A stretch of 64,000 bases of DNA from the NCBI RefSeq assembly GCF_018678075.1, contig NZ_JAHHIR010000035.1, forward strand, positions 212,858-276,857. Direction: 5' to 3'. This document shows positions 49,364-57,488 of the stretch, in pieces. Source of the stretch: Epibacterium ulvae. GTDB taxonomy: Bacteria; Pseudomonadota; Alphaproteobacteria; Rhodobacterales; Rhodobacteraceae. The notes under the pieces are model-generated. The model was not told the DNA's origin, did no database searches, and worked only from the letters and a program-made list of their open reading frames with translations. Position 1 is the first letter of the stretch. Every line of letters begins with the position of its first letter. A program made the translations under genes and the position numbers.

Positions 49364-50925
49364 GCGACCTCCAAGATTGAAGTGCGCTCGGCCATGGAGA
49401 AAAAATGGGCGAGGTCATCAAAACGGTATGCGTCGAGCGACAGACCGTTACTTTCCGAAAGGCGCAACTTTGGAAGTGTCATGTCAGCTGTAGGTATAAG
49501 GTAATAGTCAAGTGGCGCCTCATTGGCGCGGTCCATGCGCACAACCACAGTGATGTCCGGCAAGTGACCGGTATCCAGCCGTATGTTCCATCGATACGCA
49601 CCAGCACCGGTTTGTGTACATCTGGCAATGACGACAGATGCACAAAATTCATGGTTGATCGTCAGCAGGCCGGATTTGGGATCTTGTTGAATGTGCCCGC
49701 CGATCTGTTCGATGCCATCCACCGTCTCAAAAATGATCCCGGAATGGATCTTCCGCAGACGTTTGTTGATCTCGATGTATCGATAATCTCTGTCGGGTGT
49801 GAAACCGACCAATCTGTAAGCCCTCAGTAAACTGCCAAACCTGCTTTGATACGCGCCGCTAGATGGTAAGGCGCTGGCTTCGTTGATTACAAATCCAGAT
49901 AGAAAACCGTGAATTTCAAGTGCGTCTCGCAGTCCATCCAGCATTTCTTCATCGGAATAACGTTGAGCCCTTGCTGTGAAAACAGCACGAGCCGCAGCAA
50001 ACAGTCCAGTATCTACGATCGCCTCAAACGCGCCTACGGATCGCACCCAATGTTCAGGGCTATTGCGTACGTGTCGCTTCTTCAGTTTGAAGGAGTTGCG
50101 ATTCCAGATATTATTGCCGATATATTTTTCGTTTGAGAGTAGCTGGCGCACCACCGACGGAGTCCAGTCCCTGTCCAAGTCAGTTTTGATGCCCTTCGTA
50201 TTCAAATCGGCCGCGATCGCGGCTTCTGATTTATTGTCGTCTACAAAGCTATGAAAAATCTGGTTCACGACCGCGATTTCATCGTCGGGGCCCGGTACAA
50301 GTGTTACACGGTCCGTCTGAATGCTCTTGTGTTCGCCTCGAGTAAGAACCCCTTTCTGGGTGCCGGCTTCGTCAATCAACATCCGCCGCAAACCAAACCC
50401 TGGCGGGCCGCCTTGACGATATCCCATCTCAATCAAACGAGACTGGCCTGCAAAAACCTTTTGTGACAATTCACGACTATATTCACCTGCCATTGCGCGT
50501 TTGACGCCCTTGACGATGGTGGAAACTGGGCTGCCGTCGTTCTCAAATTGCTCGGCACAATACTCGACTGCTATGCCTGCACGTTTGCAGATATATTCAT
50601 AATATGCGCTCTCATCGGCATCCTGAAACCGACCCCAGCGGCTGATATCGTATACGAGAACGGTATTGAAATCTGTCTTTCCTGCTTGGATGTCCTCAAG
50701 CAACTGCGTCAAGCCATCTCGGCCTTCAATCCGTAATCCGCTTTTGCCGGAATCGGTATAAGTTTCAATGATCTGGTAACCGCGTTCTGCAGCGTAGCGC
50801 CCAATCGCGTCGGACTGGTTCTCGGTCGAGTAGCGCTGATGGTCTGTCGACATGCGAACATACTGTGCCGCTTTGCGCGCCTTTGGGTTGCGAGCCTCTA
50901 AATGATCGCGATCTGACAAATTCAA
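49360..50925 (-). CDS. Large serine recombinase
   Basis: A 521-residue serine site-specific recombinase. The catalytic domain has AQYVRMSTDHQRYSTENQ with Ser26 as nucleophile, DSGKSGLRIEGRDGL and VLVYDISRWGRFQDADES; the recombinase (PF07508-like) domain follows with GGPPGFGLRRMLIDE, FVDDNKSEAAIAADLN and WTPSVVRQLLSNEKYIGNNIWNR. It lacks the usual C-terminal cysteine zinc ribbon and long coiled coil; instead there are about 200 residues of unassigned sequence, perhaps a different DNA-binding or partner-binding domain. First gene of an operon with two ParB-like genes. Divergent from the small HTH gene at 51,015. Confidence 0.85.
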   Translation of the reverse strand: MNLSDRDHLEARNPKARKAAQYVRMSTDHQRYSTENQSDAIGRYAAERGYQIIETYTDSGKSGLRIEGRDGLTQLLEDIQAGKTDFNTVLVYDISRWGRFQDADESAYYEYICKRAGIAVEYCAEQFENDGSPVSTIVKGVKRAMAGEYSRELSQKVFAGQSRLIEMGYRQGGPPGFGLRRMLIDEAGTQKGVLTRGEHKSIQTDRVTLVPGPDDEIAVVNQIFHSFVDDNKSEAAIAADLNTKGIKTDLDRDWTPSVVRQLLSNEKYIGNNIWNRNSFKLKKRHVRNSPEHWVRSVGAFEAIVDTGLFAAARAVFTARAQRYSDEEMLDGLRDALEIHGFLSGFVINEASALPSSGAYQSRFGSLLRAYRLVGFTPDRDYRYIEINKRLRKIHSGIIFETVDGIEQIGGHIQQDPKSGLLTINHEFCASVVIARCTQTGAGAYRWNIRLDTGHLPDITVVVRMDRANEAPLDYYLIPTADMTLPKLRLSESNGLSLDAYRFDDLAHFFSMAERTSILEVA

Positions 50926-51014
50926 TGCTTCTTCTCTCCTTCGTTCGGGTTCTTAAATTTGCACAGGTCGTCTGCGATTCCTTGTTCCATTTCTAACAGA
51001 GGAAGGGCGGCAAC

Positions 51015-51392
51015 ATGTTTCCTAAGACAGGCAACACTTTTCAAAACACGAGTAAAAAATTGAATCCGCAGGTAGAATATCGTGAAGCCATTTGGATCGC
51101 GTTGACGGCAGAGTTAGGTGGTACACATCAGGCGACCAAGACGACGATGCGGTGGACTGGAGTTAGCGAACGGACTGCACGAAACTGGATTTCAGGTTCT
51201 CATGCACCAGCAGGGGAACATCTAATCGAACTGATACGAAATTCTGATGCCGTACTTTCGGCAGTGCTCATCCTTGCAGGAAGAAGAGAGGCGAACGCCT
51301 TGGCACGCCTTGATGTGGTTCGAACCGAACTTCACGCCATGCTGAAAGCGATTGATATGATTGAAGGTCGGGAATCACCTCATCGGGAATAG
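51015..51392 (+). CDS. Small HTH-like protein beside the recombinase operon
   Basis: A 125-residue protein, divergent from the recombinase gene with about 90 bases between, AGGAAGGGCGG providing its ribosome binding site. The central TTMRWTGVSERTARNWISGSH looks like a helix-turn-helix of the phage/plasmid type that senses or regulates conditional genes. A regulator of the recombinase operon or of element excision is the simplest guess. No further domain is visible; downstream lies an ATGGCAA repeat cluster. Confidence 0.6.
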   Translation: MFPKTGNTFQNTSKKLNPQVEYREAIWIALTAELGGTHQATKTTMRWTGVSERTARNWISGSHAPAGEHLIELIRNSDAVLSAVLILAGRREANALARLDVVRTELHAMLKAIDMIEGRESPHRE

Positions 51393-51394
51393 GT

Positions 51395-51516
51395 TTGCCA
51401 AAATTGCGAGGTTTGCGCTTGAATGGCAATTTTATGGGGTCACGAATGGCAAAGTTGCTTGCAATGGCGTATTATCGTGGCAACGAATTCAAGGGTTTAT
51501 AAAAGTGAAATGGCAA
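51395..51516. repeat. Cluster of degenerate ATGGCAA repeats
   Basis: ATGGCAA occurs at 51423, 51446 and 51510, with variants ATGGCGT at 51464 and GTGGCAA at 51477, and the inverse TTGCCA at 51395. Two longer copies, ATGGCAATTTTATGGGG and ATGGCAATACTATGGGG, differ at two positions and lie 87 bases apart; AAAATTGC (51400-51407) and GCAATTTT (51426-51433) are inverted. Could be binding sites of ParB-like proteins, of TnsB at a transposon end, or of an HTH regulator. Confidence 0.5.
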
Positions 51517-51649
51517 TACTATGGGGCAATCCACAGCTTTGTCTGGAATTGAAACGGGTCAGCCGACACGGCCTTTTGCGTCACAAAACGACCTTTGGAA
51601 TAGGTGCGGCATCGCTCCAACGCTTTGATTTAAAATGTAAAAATTGAGG

Positions 51650-51895
51650 TTACGCTTTATTGAGCGTTTCCTCAATTTTTCGAACCAACTCGGTCATTGT
51701 CATCTCAAGACCTTTGCTTAGGCCGTTTATCGTTTCAAGCGTTGGTCGGTGCTTCTTCGTCTCCAAAAGAGATACATAGCGCATCGACACATTCGCCCTG
51801 TGTGCGAGTTCTTCTTGCGTTAGCCCAAGCTCCAGTCGACGCTGGCGCACGACAAAGGCAAATGAAGTGAGTAACTTATCCGATAGTTCTTCCAT
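51650..51895 (-). CDS. XRE-family transcriptional regulator
   Basis: An 81-residue single HTH-XRE domain protein: FAFVVRQRRLELGLTQEELAHRANVSMRYVSLLETKKHRPTLETI is the canonical five-helix fold, with a short C-terminal helix. It is likely a repressor of its own or neighbouring genes; the divergent target would be the 140-residue gene and phosphoesterase to the right, about 170-240 bases away. Small regulators of this sort are common on integrative elements. Confidence 0.82.
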   Translation of the reverse strand: MEELSDKLLTSFAFVVRQRRLELGLTQEELAHRANVSMRYVSLLETKKHRPTLETINGLSKGLEMTMTELVRKIEETLNKA

Positions 51896-52063
51896 CCTAT
51901 CGGCATCATGGGTCTTTACCGTTTGGTCTATGAAGTATACTGTGAATGTGCGAACTTAGGGCGCTCAAATCTGGTGTGATCACATTTCTTCATTGAACCA
52001 TGTGAAACTGCTTATGGGCTCAATTTGCGCATATGTGATGTCTGCAATACCGAGGGAAAAGTG

Positions 52064-52138
52064 ATGAAATTAGGTATACATACAATCAGTGCTTCAGCGC
52101 TGCAAAATGCAGTCTTCGCCCAAATAAGATCAGAATGA
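52064..52138 (+). CDS. Possible 24-residue leader peptide
   Basis: An ATG at 52064 preceded by GAGGGAAAA opens a 24-codon frame (MKLGIHTISASALQNAVFA...) whose stop overlaps the ATG of the next gene at 52135 (ATGA). The good ribosome binding site and overlap suggest translation coupled to the downstream gene; the size makes it uncertain. Confidence 0.3.
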   Translation: MKLGIHTISASALQNAVFAQIRSE

Positions 52139-52557
52139 TGGATAAGGTTTCTCCTCGAACGCTAGGTTCCGTAGAAACATTTCGGGTGAAATTTGCCCCC
52201 GTCTTGGCGCTTAAATCGGCTGCTCAAGAGATGCCTCTAACTGCAAAACCCTTAAGTGTGACTGAGCAGCAGCAGGCGTGGGATGCTTTGGTGACTGTTG
52301 TTCCAGAAGTTCTGGCGCAATGTTCGGGCATAACGACCCAAACGGACCAAAAAGATACCTTTTTCACTCTGGTGCTTTGGGATTTCTTCAATGGGCGCGA
52401 GATATGCGTCAGCGTCGATAAACGTTGCGGATACAATTTGAGCATCCGAGCAGAGGAAATACGCTGGATGGAGACGCAATTGCCTCTGGATCTAATTTTT
52501 CTGAAATTACTGGCGCTCGACTACACACCCGAGGAATTTCGGGCTCTGGCGGGCTGA
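52135..52557 (+). CDS. Hypothetical protein upstream of phosphoesterase B
   Basis: A 140-residue protein starting MMDKVSPRTLGS, with no domain I recognise. It has a mixed alpha/beta composition, with TFFTLVLWDFFNGREICVSVDKRCGYNLSI as a probable beta-rich centre, and no membrane segment. It ends 20 bases before the metallophosphoesterase on the same strand, so the two are likely cotranscribed and may work together. Confidence 0.5.
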   Translation: MMDKVSPRTLGSVETFRVKFAPVLALKSAAQEMPLTAKPLSVTEQQQAWDALVTVVPEVLAQCSGITTQTDQKDTFFTLVLWDFFNGREICVSVDKRCGYNLSIRAEEIRWMETQLPLDLIFLKLLALDYTPEEFRALAG

Positions 52558-52577
52558 CTGAACCGAAAGAACACTCA

Positions 52578-53147
52578 ATGACAATCTGGTACACTGCCGA
52601 CACGCATTTCGGCCATGAAAACATCATGCGGTTTTGCAATCGCCCCTTCGTGTCGGCATCACAGATGGATGGTGCGATGTTGGAAAAAATGTGGAAGGTG
52701 GTTGGCCCGGAAGACCAGCTTTGGATTCTGGGCGACTTTGCATTTGGCTCCAAGGCCAAGGACAGCACTTATGTTGAGAAAATTTTCAATCAGTTGCCGG
52801 GTGCTGAACGTCACCTGATTATCGGCAACCACGATCACAAACCAACACTGGAGCTACCCTGGGATTCAGTCTCTCACTTCGCTGAACTGCGTGACGGCCC
52901 CCAAAACCAGCTCAACACGCTCTGCCACTACCCGATGATCACTTGGAATCACGCTCGCAGAGGCGCGCTACAGCTCTTCGGCCATGTTCATAATAACTGG
53001 CGCGGGTCGCGCAATTCGGTGAATGTTGGCGTCGACGTCTGGGAATTCATGCCTATCAACTTTAGCGACATCGTGCGCCGGACAAAGAAGCTGTCACCGA
53101 ACAAGCATTGGGGCGATGTCGAACATGAGGCAGAATTCGACACTTAG
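52578..53147 (+). CDS. Calcineurin-like metallophosphoesterase (paralogue B)
   Basis: 189 residues from the ATG at 52578 (an upstream in-frame start at 52425 would overlap the previous gene by 130 bases and adds unrelated sequence). Metal-binding motifs YTADTHFGH, LGDFAFG, IGNHDH, CHYPM and FGHVHNNW are intact. It is a paralogue of the protein at 30,845-31,396, with conserved blocks such as CHYPMITW and NSVNVGVD in both. Substrate unknown. A kinase-fold protein is encoded convergently 76 bases downstream, which raises the idea of a phosphorylation-dephosphorylation pair. Confidence 0.85.
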   Translation: MTIWYTADTHFGHENIMRFCNRPFVSASQMDGAMLEKMWKVVGPEDQLWILGDFAFGSKAKDSTYVEKIFNQLPGAERHLIIGNHDHKPTLELPWDSVSHFAELRDGPQNQLNTLCHYPMITWNHARRGALQLFGHVHNNWRGSRNSVNVGVDVWEFMPINFSDIVRRTKKLSPNKHWGDVEHEAEFDT

Positions 53148-53223
53148 GCATTGAATGTTCGGAATGATGCGCTGCGCCGCGACAATCCAGACCGTCGGCA
53201 ATGGTGGTTCTGGGCAGTACATC

Positions 53224-53700
53224 TCAAAATGGCTTATGCCCATTTAGAGGATTAAGAACATGGTAAAAATTCACCATGGCGTAGTCCATGACTTTGATAC
53301 TGCCATCTTTAGCCAAGCCAAATGCGTTTGGCTTTCGATCGTTTAGCCAAGTTGGGAAATCCTTCAGTTGAAGGTGAGCTGCGTTTTCCAAAGGTTGCAG
53401 CCGTTCCATCAACAGGAATTTTGCGGAGTGCGAAATCGCAACCGATCGCGCAAAATATTTTGCTAAATGCGGATTGGTTTCGTTTCCCATGATGTCTTCG
53501 GCCATTTCTTGAACCGCGTGCCATACTGTCCACTCAACGAAATTACTGTAATGAAAAGGTCTGTGACTTTCTTTTATTACAAAATCCGGTGCCCCAATTG
53601 CACCAAAGACCTTACGCGTAGTTCCCTTACCAATTTCATCGTTGGGATCTATCAACTCTGTAAGAAATTGATCGTTCACTATTCCTTTTGGCATCTGCAT
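53224..53700 (-). CDS. Small kinase-fold protein
   Basis: A 158-residue protein with a minimal protein-kinase-like pattern: GKGTTRKVFGA as a glycine-rich loop, DFVIKES with the Lys, FLLMERL as hinge, LNDRKPNAFGLAKDG resembling the catalytic loop (Asp, Lys, Asn) and IKVMDYA in place of DFG. It is far shorter than a normal kinase and lacks most of the C-lobe, like small kinase-like proteins in phages and plasmids. Whether it phosphorylates anything is unknown. It converges on phosphoesterase B. Confidence 0.5.
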   Translation of the reverse strand: MQMPKGIVNDQFLTELIDPNDEIGKGTTRKVFGAIGAPDFVIKESHRPFHYSNFVEWTVWHAVQEMAEDIMGNETNPHLAKYFARSVAISHSAKFLLMERLQPLENAAHLQLKDFPTWLNDRKPNAFGLAKDGSIKVMDYAMVNFYHVLNPLNGHKPF

Positions 53701-53949
53701 AAATTTTAACCCTCCATTCCCAAATGGGGTTCAATATGTCCTTCTGGGCAATTTCGTCAACGTCGGCTTCGGAAAGGGGCCGCTTGACCAAATTCGATAG
53801 AAGTCATACCAACTAGTCGGCCTTATCGCAGGCCGGTGTGCCCGCCATGCAAAGCTAAGCAGCGTATTCAGCTTTGAATTGAAACTCTGCGTAAATTGCG
53901 CAGGATGATTAGCAGTGGGCACCTAGTCAAATCCTATCGGAGATGACAC

Positions 53950-55071
53950 TTGATAGACTATCAGATGAAAAAATTAAGAATGCTGGGCAAGCGGTACGCG
54001 CGCGCGACCGCTATGGCGCACAATGAAGCTTTAAACGCCTTTGCAAAGGAGTTTGGGTTCGTTCATTGGAAAGCACTAAACGATGCGACGAAGGGCGACT
54101 GGCATCCGAACGACGAGGATGTCGCTCGGGCCGAAGCGTTTGTACGCGAAGCTGGCGCGAAGACGGGTCCAGTCGTCCCAAGCCCTGATACCTTGTTCTT
54201 CAAGGAACCAAAATGGGAGGAAGGTGAGCTTTGCGGCCACGCATACAAGATCGGAGACTGCTCCGGGGACGTCGTTGTCACTGGAAAAGGGTGGGACTTA
54301 CGAGTTCCGGAAGCTCCATTTAAAGCACCGATCGTTGAGATTGATGAGCGCCACTCGAAAACGAGCCCGGTCAAAGATTCCCGCTTTCTGGCCAAACTCA
54401 TTGAGATCGCTCAAGTGCGCAGCACACGAATACGCGCGCAAATGGCAGTCGATTGGCCTCGCCGATCGACAAAAGCGGATCTTGATGGGGTGGCACGCCA
54501 CCCGCTGCGAGGTGGGGACGCCGCCAATTGGTATTGTCACAGCTGTGATGCGCAGATTACAGGTTCACAAGTGGCTGAGAACTATTGGCACTGCCCCAAC
54601 TGCGGCACGCACCCTCTCAACATCCACGCTGAGCCGTTTGATGATCAGTTTCCCGGTGAGCCAGTGCAGACGCCAGATACGGCGCAACGAGAAAACCCGG
54701 AGGTGCGGATCGTTGAACCTAGGCATACTCTGCACTTGGATGAGGAAACCGTCTCAACACTAATCCGGTGTGCGTTGCTCGAAGACGCGACTTCAGTCAA
54801 CGAACGGCTAGGCGCAATGCGAGCAGAAATCAGTCTCTTGGATGGAGAAGAGGTCTGGATCACATTTGACGAGATGCTGTGGCCCGAAGAAAAAGAGCCT
54901 AAGTCCGCATTAGCGGTTGCGGCAAAGCTCGGGCTTGAGTTGGAGCAAGAGATTTCCCAGTTCTCAGAACCGTTTGCCTGGCCTGAATTAGGCAGTATGA
55001 CGGTAGAAACTGCCGAGTTCACGGCAGCGCTGTTGAAGGCCTATGAGCGGTACGGTGTAATAAAGCGATGA
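53950..55071 (+). CDS. Glyoxalase-related N-domain protein with zinc ribbon
   Basis: 373 residues if translation starts at the TTG at 53950, which has GGAG 7 bases upstream; an ATG at 53965 is the alternative. The N-terminus KKLRMLGKRYARATAMAHNEALNAFAKEFGFVHWKALN matches the short glyoxalase-related domain often found on plasmid and phage proteins. Residues about 195-220 contain CHSCDAQ...YWHCPNCGTHPLN, a four-cysteine zinc ribbon. The C-terminal third (LHLDEETVSTLIRCALLEDA) has no assignment. No activity can be named; nucleic-acid or protein binding is likely from the ribbon. Confidence 0.55.
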   Translation: MIDYQMKKLRMLGKRYARATAMAHNEALNAFAKEFGFVHWKALNDATKGDWHPNDEDVARAEAFVREAGAKTGPVVPSPDTLFFKEPKWEEGELCGHAYKIGDCSGDVVVTGKGWDLRVPEAPFKAPIVEIDERHSKTSPVKDSRFLAKLIEIAQVRSTRIRAQMAVDWPRRSTKADLDGVARHPLRGGDAANWYCHSCDAQITGSQVAENYWHCPNCGTHPLNIHAEPFDDQFPGEPVQTPDTAQRENPEVRIVEPRHTLHLDEETVSTLIRCALLEDATSVNERLGAMRAEISLLDGEEVWITFDEMLWPEEKEPKSALAVAAKLGLELEQEISQFSEPFAWPELGSMTVETAEFTAALLKAYERYGVIKR

Positions 55072-55267
55072 CACTCTAGGTACTGCGAGTGAGTTGGGTG
55101 GTCGGAGTTGCAAACCCGACCACTCGATCCCGATATCACAGTGTGGGTTTTGGGGATTGAGTTTTGCCAGTCGCCACTCAATTGATCGGATCATGGCGTC
55201 TTGCTTGAACAGCATAATCGAACGTACGCGGTGGTGATCTGCAACGCAGCCGACGTCTATTCTGAAA

Positions 55268-57439
55268 TTATCTTATGCAGCACTTTTTGTACTTCTTCCC
55301 GCTACCACAGGGACATTTCTCATTCCGACCTATTTTCCGGCGGCCCACATCTCTAGGTAAAGGTGATCGCTGGCTTGTTTTTGGCATGTCTTTGGTCGCG
55401 GCGCTCAAAGCCTCGTCGTGTTTCCAGGGAAACGTCAAATGGAGCCCAAATTTAGGAAGGCCGTCGCCTGAGCGTACAACCAAACCAAACCAGCTTTCAG
55501 CACGATGTGCATATTTTCTGAGTTCACAGTGATAGCGTAACTTTTCGAGAGCCTCAGTGTTTTGCAGTGATCCACAATGAACTGTTAGTCCGGCACTTTT
55601 GCCATCAAACCCGATGGTAAAATCATGATTTTCCCCATCTTCTTTGGCAAGTTTACTGATCTGACCGAGTCCACTATTTAGATCATCGATCGCTTCGCCA
55701 CTTAGCTTCAAGAGCATAAACCCAAGATCAACCAAAGCCGGTTCTTGCTGATTTTCGATTGATCTTAGAATTCGCCCAACCAGGGTCGCTCCGAGTTTGG
55801 TCATGATACCGTTTGGCGTTCGATTACCTTCGATACCCTCACGCCTGACGGTCATCGCCGTGTCGAGCTCAATAGCAAGGTCATCCGTCAAGATCATCAT
55901 ATTGAGATCATCTTCAACCCAGAGGTTTTGTGTTAGGTGAAACCCCAAGATCGTAAGTTCATTGACGGACATGACACGTTGATCAAAGTTTGCCCGCCGG
56001 TTGATATAACTCAAAAACCACAGTGGATTTGGTAGCATTTCGGCTAGCACATCAATTAGAAACACGTCGGTAACCAAAGGTGCCTGAATCACATCGTCAT
56101 GCTGATGCTCTAGAAAATGGCGGGCTTGAACTGCGAGAGCCGGGTAGTGATCGGAAACCACGCAGATTGGGTAGGCCTCTGAAATATTGGGGATTTCAAG
56201 GTCTGACCCTGCTTCGGTGACAAACCGTAGATCCGTGTCACTAAGTGCACCCGCGCATAAGAAAGCTTGATCGTAGGCATCTTGAACAGATTTCTTGAAA
56301 TCCCCTCTGAGCTGCAGATCGTTTCCTTTGCGCGCTTCCAAGGTAAGTTTTTTTGATTTGCATTGGATAACCAAGGCGCGGTCTGCAAACAGCACGAGTA
56401 TATCAACTTCGCAAACTCGGGATTTACCATCAAATACGTCAACGTTTTTATATACGTTGGCTTTCCCAAAAACTGACATTAACCGAGCAGCAACACATTC
56501 CTCTGTGAATTCGCCACGGTGTTTAAACGCGATATCTCTATACTTTTTGTCCTCGGCCATCCAATAGAATGGAGAGTCATAGAGCGCCTCAACGACCCCG
56601 TAAGTCTGTAGCGAAATGAATTCTTCGGCTTCTGACCTCAGGATCGGTAATGCATTTGCAACGTTAAAACTCCCAAGCGTCGAAAAGCCTGCGTTTGTGG
56701 GACCATCGGGCGCAGCCAGCGAGTTCAAAGCGGCTTCAACGATTTCGACCGGCAACGCTGCTTCCTTGCTTAGCTCTTCTAGGGAGAACGTGAACCCTGG
56801 CAACAACGTCCATTCTGACGGATCCAGCTTCGCCATTCCGTTCTTAGTTTCAATCAATTTGCGGTTTTGCAGTCGTGTTAATGCTGAAGCTATTGTATGA
56901 CCGTCCGTAATCTTGAAACCTCGGTTGGCGACGAGCCAATCTTCATCCTTGGCGTATCTTTCGGCAGCGAAGTCTCGATATTGGAAGCTGTAAGCAGACT
57001 CCCCGCCATAGAAAATTGGCTCTCTCAAAACGTCACCGCGCCGGAAAGGGCTCTGCAATTCTGATGCACCGCCCGCAGCATGTTCGGCTGCAGCCTCTTT
57101 TATTGCGCCAAACATTGGCTGGCTTAAGCAGGCATGCATCTCACTTAGGAGTGCATGTGTTTTCTCGATCATAGATTGCATTTTCTGCGGTGACGGCATC
57201 GAGAAGTCTATCGGGCTTTTCATCATCAAGCCTAGCAGCGTAGAAAATTCGGTCCTTATAGTACGCGATTTGTCATATGACGCCGACATTGCCTCAGGTG
57301 TCATCTCTTTCGAGTAAGAAATGAAATTGTCTCGAAATGATAGGTATGCGAGGATGTGGATGTAGCCTTTGTTGCCGCAGAGAGCCTCGAGTTCGTCGAA
57401 TACCTCCTGTTCGCTTCGCGTAGTCTCAAATGGCATCAT
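55268..57439 (-). CDS. Nuclease-like protein with C-terminal SEC-C zinc motif
   Basis: I place the start at the ATG at 57439 (723 residues, GGGATA upstream); the frame remains open further up into the IS3 remnant, but that part is not protein-like. In the middle, SRVCEVDILVLFADRALVIQCKSKKLTLEARKG shows the E-V-D...Q-C-K pattern of a PD-(D/E)xK (NERD/Mrr-like) nuclease, and the protein ends with GRNEKCPCGSGKKYKKCC, a complete SEC-C zinc-binding motif. The N-terminal 330 residues are unassigned, mostly helical. Such nuclease-SEC-C fusions occur in defence islands; a role in defence is plausible but unproven. The IS3 fragment lies just 49 bases upstream of its start. Confidence 0.62.
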   Translation of the reverse strand: MMPFETTRSEQEVFDELEALCGNKGYIHILAYLSFRDNFISYSKEMTPEAMSASYDKSRTIRTEFSTLLGLMMKSPIDFSMPSPQKMQSMIEKTHALLSEMHACLSQPMFGAIKEAAAEHAAGGASELQSPFRRGDVLREPIFYGGESAYSFQYRDFAAERYAKDEDWLVANRGFKITDGHTIASALTRLQNRKLIETKNGMAKLDPSEWTLLPGFTFSLEELSKEAALPVEIVEAALNSLAAPDGPTNAGFSTLGSFNVANALPILRSEAEEFISLQTYGVVEALYDSPFYWMAEDKKYRDIAFKHRGEFTEECVAARLMSVFGKANVYKNVDVFDGKSRVCEVDILVLFADRALVIQCKSKKLTLEARKGNDLQLRGDFKKSVQDAYDQAFLCAGALSDTDLRFVTEAGSDLEIPNISEAYPICVVSDHYPALAVQARHFLEHQHDDVIQAPLVTDVFLIDVLAEMLPNPLWFLSYINRRANFDQRVMSVNELTILGFHLTQNLWVEDDLNMMILTDDLAIELDTAMTVRREGIEGNRTPNGIMTKLGATLVGRILRSIENQQEPALVDLGFMLLKLSGEAIDDLNSGLGQISKLAKEDGENHDFTIGFDGKSAGLTVHCGSLQNTEALEKLRYHCELRKYAHRAESWFGLVVRSGDGLPKFGLHLTFPWKHDEALSAATKDMPKTSQRSPLPRDVGRRKIGRNEKCPCGSGKKYKKCCIR

Positions 57440-57488
57440 CACAGTTATCCCAATTTCTCTTGTAACTTGCTGAAGTCGTGCTGATTGT

